Below, piece after piece: positions 26,955 to 34,424 of a stretch of 63,921 bases of DNA. The position numbers were made by a program, and so were the translations under genes. Under the pieces are notes generated by a model that did not search any database, had not been told where the DNA came from, and saw nothing but the letters and a program-made list of their open reading frames with translations. The DNA is from Variovorax saccharolyticus (GTDB lineage Bacteria; Pseudomonadota; Gammaproteobacteria; Burkholderiales; Burkholderiaceae_C): the NCBI RefSeq assembly GCF_030316765.1, contig NZ_JASZYT010000022.1, forward strand, positions 1 through 63,921, read 5' to 3'. The stretch's first letter is position 1; every line of letters starts with the position of its first letter.

Positions 26955-29201
26955 ATGATCCATCCCTCCTCGAGCGTCAAGATCGGCGACGCATTCAACC
27001 GCGTCGATGGCTTCGACAAGGTCACGGGACGCGCACGCTATGCGGCGGAGTTCGATGCGCCGGACCTCTTGCATGGCTGGGTCGTGTCGAGCGATATCGC
27101 CAAGGGGAAGATCGCCGCGATCGACGGGGCCGCCGCACGGGCGGTCGCCGGTGTCGTCGAAGTCATCACGCACCAGAACCGCCCGCATGTCGCCTGGCTG
27201 GACCGCAGTCATGCCGACGAGGTGTCCGTGCCCGGGTCGCCCTTTCGCGCCCTGTACGACGACGAGATTGCCTTCAGCGGCCAGCCGATCGCGCTGGTGG
27301 TCGCCACGACCCTGGAGGCCGCTCGGGAGGCCGCCGCTCTGGTGCACGTGGACTACATCGCGGCACCCCACAACACCGACATGCGCGTGGCCCTCGGCGA
27401 GAAGTTCAAGCCCCGGAAGAAGCGCAGCACCTTCGTCCCGCCCAAGGCCCGCGGCGATGCGAAGGCCGCGTTCGCTGCAGCACCCCTGAAACATTCGGCC
27501 AACTACACCTTGCCGATGCATTTCCACAACCCGATGGAGATGCACGCCACCACCGTGGTCTGGAAGGGCGACGGAACGATCGTCGTCCACGACAAGACAC
27601 AAGGGGCGCAGAACGTGCAGCACTATCTGTGCTCGGTGTTCGGGTTCTCCGCCGCCGATGTCCGGGTCATGAACCCCTACGTGGGCGGCGCCTTCGGGTC
27701 GGGCTTGCGGCCGCAGTATCAGGTCTACCTGGCCACCCTCGCGGCGACGATGCTCGAACGCTCGGTCCGCGTCGTGCTGACGCGCCAGCAGATGTTCACC
27801 CATGTGCACCGCCCCCAGGCGGTTCAGTCGGTCCAGCTGGCCACGGACGCCTCGGGTCTGCTCCAAGCGATCGTCAATGACGCGACGACGTCCACCTCCC
27901 GCTTCGAGAACTACATGGAGGTCGTCTGCAACTGGGGATTGATGAACTACCGCTGTGGGAACGCCGCGGCCGCGTACACCCTGGCGCCCATGGACACCTA
28001 CACGCCCGGCGACATGCGTGCCCCCGGTGCGGCCACCGGCATGACCCTGTTCGAAATCGCCATCGACGAGATGGCCTATCGCGCCGGCCTCGATCCGCTG
28101 GCCTTCCGGAGATTGAACTACTCCGACGTCGATGCGATGAATGACAAGCCCTTCACCTCGAAGTCGCTGCGCCAAGCCTATGACGAAGGCGCCGAACGTT
28201 TCGGATGGCACCGGAGATCGCATGCACCACGCTCGATGCGCGCGGGATGCGACCTGATCGGCTGGGGCATGGCGACCGGCATGTGGGACGCGCTCTTCAT
28301 GAAGACCACCGCAAGCGCGCGCCTCCTGGCGAGCGGCGAGCTCGAGGTCGCGACGGCCGCGGCCGACATCGGAACCGGCACCTACACGGTGATGGCGCAG
28401 GTGGCTTCCGACACGCTCGGCCTGCCGCTGAGCCAGATCCGCGCCCGGCTCGGCGACAGCGCCCTGCCGGCATCGCCAGTCGAGGGCGGATCGTGGATGG
28501 CTGCATCAGCCGGCGCCGCCGTCCAGTTGGCCTGCCAGGCGATCGGCCAGCAGTTGCTCGCCGCTGCCGATCGCGTCGAGGGACGACCGCTCGGCCAGGT
28601 CAAACTCGAAGCGGTCGAATTCCACGATGGCCGGATGTCGGTACGCGGAAACCCCGCCCGGTCCGTCGCCATCCTCGACATCCTCGCGGCCTCAGGCCAG
28701 GAGGTGCTGGCGGCGCAGGCAACGGCCAAGCCTGGCGTGGGCGACCTGATCAGCATGAAGAGGAAGGCACGCAACACGCACAGCGCCATCTTTGCGGAGG
28801 TCCGCGTCGACGAGGAACTCGGAGTGGTCCGCGTCTCGCGCATCGTCTGCGCCGTCGCCGCGGGTCGGATCATCAATCCGAAGACCGCCCGCAGCCAGAT
28901 CCTGGGCGGTGTCGTGATGGGCATCGGCATGGCGCTGCACGAAGAGGCGCTGACCGATCACCGGCTCGGGCGGGTCATGAACCACAGCTTCGCCGAGTAC
29001 CACATCCCGGTCAACGCGGACATCGACACGATCGAGGTGATCTTCGTCGATGAACCGGACCCGGAGGTGACGCCGCTCGGCGTCAAGGGTCTCGGGGAGA
29101 TCGGCATCGTGGGCACGGCGGCCGCGGTGGCCAATGCGATCTTCCACGCGACCGGCAAGCGCGTGCGCGCGCTGCCCGTGACCATCGACAAGCTCCTGTG
29201 A
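26955..29201 (+). CDS. paoC: Aldehyde oxidase molybdenum-cofactor subunit
   Basis: This is the 748-residue large subunit of the molybdenum hydroxylase, from the ATG at 26955. Molybdopterin-binding motifs include NPYVGGAFGSGLRPQ, DMRAPGAATGMTLFE and VEGGSWMAASAGAAV, and the base-catalytic Glu is in GVKGLGEIGIVG near the C-terminus. It hydroxylates aldehydes to carboxylic acids at the molybdenum centre. The length agrees with PaoC (about 730). No maturation chaperone (XdhC/PaoD) is visible within the operon, so cofactor insertion would rely on a gene elsewhere. Its last codons overlap the GTG start of the catalase-fold gene. Confidence 0.92.
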   Translation: MIHPSSSVKIGDAFNRVDGFDKVTGRARYAAEFDAPDLLHGWVVSSDIAKGKIAAIDGAAARAVAGVVEVITHQNRPHVAWLDRSHADEVSVPGSPFRALYDDEIAFSGQPIALVVATTLEAAREAAALVHVDYIAAPHNTDMRVALGEKFKPRKKRSTFVPPKARGDAKAAFAAAPLKHSANYTLPMHFHNPMEMHATTVVWKGDGTIVVHDKTQGAQNVQHYLCSVFGFSAADVRVMNPYVGGAFGSGLRPQYQVYLATLAATMLERSVRVVLTRQQMFTHVHRPQAVQSVQLATDASGLLQAIVNDATTSTSRFENYMEVVCNWGLMNYRCGNAAAAYTLAPMDTYTPGDMRAPGAATGMTLFEIAIDEMAYRAGLDPLAFRRLNYSDVDAMNDKPFTSKSLRQAYDEGAERFGWHRRSHAPRSMRAGCDLIGWGMATGMWDALFMKTTASARLLASGELEVATAAADIGTGTYTVMAQVASDTLGLPLSQIRARLGDSALPASPVEGGSWMAASAGAAVQLACQAIGQQLLAAADRVEGRPLGQVKLEAVEFHDGRMSVRGNPARSVAILDILAASGQEVLAAQATAKPGVGDLISMKRKARNTHSAIFAEVRVDEELGVVRVSRIVCAVAAGRIINPKTARSQILGGVVMGIGMALHEEALTDHRLGRVMNHSFAEYHIPVNADIDTIEVIFVDEPDPEVTPLGVKGLGEIGIVGTAAAVANAIFHATGKRVRALPVTIDKLL

Positions 29202-30400
29202 GCGAGAGAAACCCCATGAACACTGTCACGACGCCCACGCCGGTGCGCTATCACCCCGACGTGGAAACGCCTTCGGACGACGAGCCCGAAGTCTTCGCCG
29301 AGCTGCGGGAGACGTTGCTGGAGATGTCCCGGACGATGCTCGCGCACACCGGCCATGGCCTTCGCAGCGTGCACGCGAAAAGCTTCGCCCTGCTTCACGG
29401 CACCTTGGAAGTTCTTCCGGGCCTGCCGGCCACCCTGGCGCAGGGCCTGTTCGCGGCACCCGCTTGCTACGACCTGATTGCCCGGCTCTCCACGCCGCCG
29501 GCCGAGGAACTCGACGATCGCGTGTCGCTTCCGCGTGGCATCGCCTTGAAGATCATCGGGGTCGAGGGCGCCCGACTGGCCGGCACGGAGGATGACCGGA
29601 CGCAGGACTTCCTGATGGTCGACGGGCCCGTGTTCAATGCTCCCGATACCAAGCATTTCCTGCGCAGCCTGAAGCAGCTTGCCGCCACCACCGACAAGGC
29701 GGAAGGCGGCAAGCGCGCGCTGTCGGTGATTCTGCGCGGCGCCGCCACCGCATTGGGTGCGGTCGGCATCGAAAGCCCCACGCTGGTGGCCCTGGGCGGG
29801 CACAAGCAGACGCACCCCCTGGGCGCGACCTTCTTCACGCAGGCGCCACAGCGCTACGGCGACTACATCGCCAAGCTGTGTCTGGTGCCCGTCTCTCCCT
29901 CGTTGACCTCGTTGAGGGACAAGCCGTTGTCCGACGACCTGGCCGATGATCCGGAAGGCCTGCGCCAGTCCTCGAACGACTTCTTTGCATCCGGGGCCGG
30001 CGAGTGGGAACTGCGCGTGCAATTGAACACCGACCTCGAGAGAATGCCGATCGAGGACGCGTCGGTCCCTTGGCCGGAGGACCTGAGTCCGTATGTCGCC
30101 GTCGCGCGCGTGCGCATCGGCAGTCAAACGGGCTGGAGCGAGGAGCGATCTAAGGCGGTCGACGACGGCTTGTCCTTCAATCCCTGGCATGGCCTCGATG
30201 CCCATCGCCCCTTGGGCGACGTCATGCGGGCGCGCAAGGCGGTCTACCCCGCGTCAGCGGCGTTCCGAAGCGCAGCCAATGGTTGCCCGCTGCATGAACC
30301 GGAGAGCGCTCAACAGGCATTCGGCTCGCAATCGGCCAGCGCCTCCCACGCCAGTGCCGACGCCGTCGCGCCGGTCAAGCCAAGTCGGGCGGTTCGTTGA
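29198..30400 (+). CDS. Catalase-fold family protein (y4iL-like)
   Basis: This is a 400-residue protein. A GTG at 29198 overlaps the paoC stop (GTGA); an ATG at 29216 is an alternative start. Heme-catalase-like features are GLRSVHAKSFALLHG, with the likely distal His59, PRGIALKIIGVEGARL and DFLMVDGPVFNAPDTKHFL. The C-terminal SFNPWHGLDAHRPLGDVMRAR is characteristic of the short catalase-like family rather than true KatE/KatA. Members are predicted heme proteins with catalase, peroxidase or lipoxygenase-like activity. Translational coupling to a H2O2-generating aldehyde oxidase suggests it disposes of the oxidase by-product. That is inference. Confidence 0.85.
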   Translation: MSERNPMNTVTTPTPVRYHPDVETPSDDEPEVFAELRETLLEMSRTMLAHTGHGLRSVHAKSFALLHGTLEVLPGLPATLAQGLFAAPACYDLIARLSTPPAEELDDRVSLPRGIALKIIGVEGARLAGTEDDRTQDFLMVDGPVFNAPDTKHFLRSLKQLAATTDKAEGGKRALSVILRGAATALGAVGIESPTLVALGGHKQTHPLGATFFTQAPQRYGDYIAKLCLVPVSPSLTSLRDKPLSDDLADDPEGLRQSSNDFFASGAGEWELRVQLNTDLERMPIEDASVPWPEDLSPYVAVARVRIGSQTGWSEERSKAVDDGLSFNPWHGLDAHRPLGDVMRARKAVYPASAAFRSAANGCPLHEPESAQQAFGSQSASASHASADAVAPVKPSRAVR

Positions 30401-30811
30401 GCCGTCCGCGCATGCGTGCGGCCATGCCAAGTTGCAGGGCAATCGGTATCCCGAAGTTCGATCAGCAGTCGTGTGATTGACCACCTCGCGCATCGTCGCC
30501 GTCAGGGTATCGTCCAATCCCGCGCCCGGGTCCCGTTCGCCTCAGCAACGCGATACTGCGCTTTCATGTCCCGACCAACGCCACGCTGTCCGTGATGCGG
30601 TCCCATGAGGCGGTCATTTGCACGTGTGGAGCGGAGCGCCGGACAGCGGTCCTCCTCTTCGCGCCGGGCGGGAGTCTCCAGCGCCGCTACACGCTATGAA
30701 CACAAGGTCGGCAACAGGCGAGACGTCGTCGTGTCTACCGGCTTCTCGAAGGCGAAAAAGGGCGTTGGGGCAGCCACCGCCAAGTCCCCACGCCGGGACT
30801 TGACTACGGAG
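30401..30811. other. No gene seen
   Basis: This is degraded sequence between the catalase-fold gene and the hemerythrin relic. On the - strand around 30550-30620 a short frame (VTASWDRITDSVALVGT) looks protein-like but ends at once. No terminator was recognised for the pao operon. Confidence 0.35.
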
Positions 30812-31264
30812 CCGTCAAGCCCGTTACCTCTGCGATCGATTCTTCCTTGCGCGCTTCAAGCCGCCCGTGCATGCCCACGAGGTCGAGACCCCGTGCCGGC
30901 GCGGGCCATGACGAAAATCTCGTTGCACGCTTCCTTCACGTGGTGGTCGATGTACTCCCCCGGCACGATGACTTGGTGTCGAATTTGTCGTCTACATCGG
31001 TCGCTTCCTGAATCTGGGCGATCAGATCCTTGGCACTGGCGTGCTCGACCTCGGCTTGGTCCACCAGTCGGAGTCCTTGATCGCCTGGCGCAGGGCCAAG
31101 CAAAAGATCTCCTCCTCGATCTGCGCGTGGACGGTCAAGACTATGCTGATCTCATGCGCGGTCGCGCTTCTCTGCGAGGCGCTGGCGGCCCGGGAGCTGA
31201 TGAGCTCCTCGTCGGCCTTGAACAGTTTCCAGACACCGGTTTCGGCGCGCTTGGTTGTGGCCAT
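30812..31264 (-). pseudogene. Decayed second copy of the hemerythrin HHE gene
   Basis: Both the leader and the coding sequence match the intact gene at 15645-16142. It starts MATTKRAETG, then LFKADEELISSRAASASQ, HAQIEEEIF, ALRQAIKDSD, and in other frames the KDLIAQIQEATDVDDKF-like and YIDHHVKEA-like parts. It lacks the first ligand segment (the DADHRNVKKMF portion is deleted) and has several single-base indels. It cannot make a functional di-iron protein. The C-terminal match ends near 30812. It is therefore an internal paralogue relic, transcribed leftward like the intact copy. Confidence 0.88.
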
Positions 31265-31479
31265 CATGGGCTCCAGTGAGTTCGTGGGAGCGCAATTTGA
31301 AGCTGTGGGGACCGGCAGCGCGTTGGAACTGCCGCCCTCCCACTGCCGCAGAGTTTGACGCAGGCCGCTCTTCATTTCGGGCGTGACTTCGCTCAGCACG
31401 GCCCCGCCGATGCGTGATGACCCCGGGCGTGCCCCTTGTCCTACGCGGCGAGTGCCCGGCCGAGGGGGAGACTGGATCC

Positions 31480-31911
31480 ATGAAGCCCTCTGTGCATGGC
31501 GCGCTTCGGATTCTCCAAGAGCTTGCCTACGCGCAACTGCTGAGTGAGCTTGACCGGTTCCAAAGGGATCGCCTCGGGAAACCCGCGGGCTTCGCGCTTC
31601 TGCTCAATGATCGGCTCGCCCGTTGCCAGAGGCAAGTCGCGCGTTTCCAGACGTCACTGTCGCACACGGAATTGAGCGAGCTCAGAGTGGCTCGAGCGGT
31701 CTACCTGCGCATGCTTCTCTCCAGTGCCTTTTCCAGACTGCGGGGATGGGAAACTCAGACGTGTCCCGCCAGCACCCCGATCTCTCATCTGCATGAGTGG
31801 CTCGCTCACGACCTCGAGCGGCTCGAACTGACCGAACTCGAAAGTGGGATGAGCTGCGATGAGCGGGACGCGTACCTGCGCGCAGTGCGACTTTCGGATG
31901 CCTGCGACTGA
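31480..31911 (+). CDS. Hypothetical helical protein, 143 aa
   Basis: The ATG at 31480 follows a purine-rich ribosome binding site (GAGGGGGAG). The 143-residue product is almost wholly alpha-helical in pattern: ILQELAYAQLLSELDRFQRD, LNDRLARCQRQVARFQTSL, LRVARAVYLRMLLSSAF, EWLAHDLERLELTELESG. It has no signal peptide or membrane helix. I do not recognise the family. It lies between two relics (hemerythrin and kinase) and may be the only surviving gene of that segment. Confidence 0.55.
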   Translation: MKPSVHGALRILQELAYAQLLSELDRFQRDRLGKPAGFALLLNDRLARCQRQVARFQTSLSHTELSELRVARAVYLRMLLSSAFSRLRGWETQTCPASTPISHLHEWLAHDLERLELTELESGMSCDERDAYLRAVRLSDACD

Positions 31912-32347
31912 CCATTCCGGAGCGCACCGCGTCGGACGTTTCGCGCCACAAGCTTGGGAGTCGGACGAGCGGAATTGACGACGCCCACCCCGGTGCTGGG
32001 TGAGGTCCTTGCGTGAGCATTTCTCCAGCGAAGGTTCCTTTGGCGCGCTCGCGGCAGCATTCGGAAAAAATAAAATCGACGACCGCCAGGCCGGTCACGG
32101 CGCGCCTGCGTTTCCACTGTCAACTAATGGGGGTCGATCATCAGATCCAGCCCCGGGGGAGATCGGTCCGCAGGAGGGGTGTCTCCGGCATGCGGCAAGG
32201 GAAGGCCCCGACTGGGACGACGCGGTCGCCAAAAAAACCCCTGTGCTTCTTCCGATCAGATAGGCATCTTCCCACGTCAATCGCCGCAATGCCGAACTTG
32301 ACGGGGCTTTCTGACGCAGCAACGCTGAAGCGTCTAAGGAGATCCTG
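31912..32347. other. No gene seen
   Basis: Short random frames only. The last 20 bases carry the ribosome binding site of the zinc-finger gene (AAGGAG at about 32336-32341). Confidence 0.4.
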
Positions 32348-32551
32348 ATGATCCAATCCGCTACCACCGCGACGCACCAGTCTGCGCAGCAAGCCCCCAT
32401 GAGCCCCGGAGACGAAGCGCCCCCCGGAACGCGTGGCAGTGGCGAGGCAATTTGCCGAGTTTGTGGGGGGTCCGGGCGGGACCCTGAGCGGCGCCCATGC
32501 AACATCTGCGCCGGCACCGGCAAGGTGACAGTGGGCATCGGCGGCGCATAG
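32348..32551 (+). CDS. Small zinc-finger-like protein (CxxCxGxG type), 67 aa
   Basis: The ATG at 32348 is preceded by AAGGAG at optimal spacing. After a polar N-terminal 35 residues comes ICRVCGGSGRDPERRPC followed by NICAGTGKVTVGIGG, that is two C-x-x-C-x-G-x-G repeats as in the DnaJ zinc-finger domain or in tryptophan-RNA-binding-protein inhibitor-like (anti-TRAP) proteins. One zinc ion is probably held by the four cysteines. Stand-alone mini-proteins of this type are thought to be chaperone- or RNA-linked, but no partner is visible here. Confidence 0.65.
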   Translation: MIQSATTATHQSAQQAPMSPGDEAPPGTRGSGEAICRVCGGSGRDPERRPCNICAGTGKVTVGIGGA

Positions 32552-32687
32552 CTTACGTTGGCTGCTCGCGACGCTTGGCCGTCGGCCCGTTCGCGTTTGT
32601 TGCCGACGGTCGGTGCGTTCGTCGCATGCCCTGCGCAATTCGAGGCGACACATCGCGAAGCCGCCTGCTTGGCCTTGGGGGCCATCA

Positions 32688-33095
32688 TTGAGCTGGCCGT
32701 CAACGCCCGCCACACCTGCCCCGCGGCGGCCTCCCTCACCCTCGAGATGTCCCGCGCCGATGGGATGCCGGGGGACGGCAACCACGCTTTTCGCCCCGGC
32801 CGCTTCCTTGCCGGGTGCGATGCGCCACACCGGAACGGGGATCGCCGCAGAACAGCTGGAACTGGTGTTCGACCCGTTCTACACGACCAAGGAAGTCGGC
32901 AAAGGCACGGGTCTGGACCTTCGCCAAGTCTTCGGCTTCACCCGGCAGTTCGGGCAGCGACGTGTGCGTGGCCAGCCCCCCGGGACAGGGCTCGACTTTC
33001 ACGCTGTATCTGCCGCAGGCCGGACCGGGGGGGCACCGACGCCCGCTCTCGGCGCCAGCGCTTCGCCTGACACGCTCGCCCTCACCAGTCGACGC
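32688..33095 (+). pseudogene. Relic of a hybrid histidine kinase (paralogue of 23100-25235)
   Basis: In shifting frames the sequence gives ELAVNARHTCP, LTLEMSRADGMPG, HAFRPGRF, EQLELVFDPFYTTKEVGKGT, QVFGFTRQFG and TLYLPQAG. It follows the ATPase domain of the kinase at 23100-25235 almost codon by codon (about 24470-24880 there), including nucleotide identity in GACCCGTTCTACACGACCAA. The H-box, PAS domains and receiver are absent, and several frameshifts interrupt it. It is a fragment of a duplicated or homologous kinase. Confidence 0.88.
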
Positions 33096-33374
33096 GCCAG
33101 CGCGTCGCGTCGCAGCGCAATACCATGACCCCGAGCCCCTTGCATTGCCGAAGCGGCGCGGGAGCACGTCGCCTGTCGCAACCTGCATCGATGCCTGCGC
33201 AGGAATGATCCCGCTGCCCTCGCGGCCGGGCGCCCGCGGCCGAAGGTGCCAGAGAGTACGCAACCCCCGACGACGCATACAAGCCCACGGCGCGCTTCCA
33301 TCATTCGAGCGCCATCAGGACGCTGGCAAGATGCGCGTCTTTCCCACGGAATACTCTTGCTTATCATCGGCCGG

Positions 33375-34358
33375 ATGGCTTCCTCGCACCTGAGCGACTT
33401 CGGCGACCTGCTGCTGCGCCTCTACCGGCTATCGAAAGAGCAGCCCCTGCACCTGTTCCAGGACCAAGCCCTTGGCCTGGTCAAGGGCGTGGTGTCCTTC
33501 GAGTCGGCCATGTGGGGTACGGCCGCCACCGCGCCGCCCGGCGGCATCGATGTCCATACCCTGCACCTGCATGAGAAATCGCCGCAGATGATGATCGACT
33601 ACGAGGACGTCAAGCACCTGGACACCGCAGCAGCGAGCCTGTTTGGCCTTGCGCGCGGCACTCGCGCCTTCAACACCGCGACCTGGTGGGGAGACCGCCG
33701 CGGATGGCAGTTCCGCGACTATGTCCAGGGCTACGAGCAGAACAACATGCTGATCACGATGGCCAACGACACCTCGGCCCAGTTCATGGAATGGATTTCG
33801 CTGTTCCGCGCCGATCCCGAACAGCACAACACGGAGGCCGAAACGAGACTGGTGCATTTGCTGTCGCCCCACCTGATGCAGGCATTGGGGTTGAACCGCG
33901 TGACGCAGTTGGAGCGTTCTGCGCCAGACTGGCGGCCCAAGCGCCGCGGCACGGCCATGGGCGACCTGATGGGCGTCCTGTACCACGTCGATCCGATCTT
34001 CGAGGCGCTGATGCGCAGCGAATGGAACGACTGGCCCGGCCGCGTCCTGCCGCGCGCGGTACTCGAACACTTCCTGCGTGGGCAGGGGCACTTCGTCGGC
34101 CGCACGCTGGTGGCGACGCACCATGTCGAGCACGGTCTGTTGTTTCTCAGGGCCCGGCCGCGGTACGGAGTGGACGGACTGAGCCCGCGCGAGCGCGTTG
34201 TCGCGCAGTTGTTGGCGAAGGGCAACACCCACAAGCAGATCGCACAGCAGCTAGGGCGTTCCCCGGCCACCGTGCGCAACCAGATCCGGTCGATCTACGA
34301 GAAACTGGGGGTGACCCACGTCGCCGGCCTGCTCAATGAATTGCGCCTGGCCCAGTGA
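33375..34358 (+). CDS. LuxR-type helix-turn-helix transcriptional regulator
   Basis: This is a 327-residue protein from the ATG at 33375 (MASSHLSDFGDLLLRLYRL). The C-terminal LuxR/GerE DNA-binding domain is clear (about 265-325): LSPRERVVAQLLAKGNTHKQ, IAQQLGRSPATVRNQIRSIY, EKLGVTHVAGLLNEL. The N-terminal 250 residues form a sensory region without a recognised domain (no receiver, no autoinducer domain signature, no ATP-binding site); its WG/WS pattern is PAS- or GAF-like. It is a lone gene converging with the UvrA-like gene. The target is unknown. Confidence 0.85.
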   Translation: MASSHLSDFGDLLLRLYRLSKEQPLHLFQDQALGLVKGVVSFESAMWGTAATAPPGGIDVHTLHLHEKSPQMMIDYEDVKHLDTAAASLFGLARGTRAFNTATWWGDRRGWQFRDYVQGYEQNNMLITMANDTSAQFMEWISLFRADPEQHNTEAETRLVHLLSPHLMQALGLNRVTQLERSAPDWRPKRRGTAMGDLMGVLYHVDPIFEALMRSEWNDWPGRVLPRAVLEHFLRGQGHFVGRTLVATHHVEHGLLFLRARPRYGVDGLSPRERVVAQLLAKGNTHKQIAQQLGRSPATVRNQIRSIYEKLGVTHVAGLLNELRLAQ

Positions 34359-34424
34359 GGCAGCCGATGTCCCGAGCCATGTCTCTCGCTCGCCCAGGCA
34401 GGTGGGCGTGCGCAAGCGATTCGA

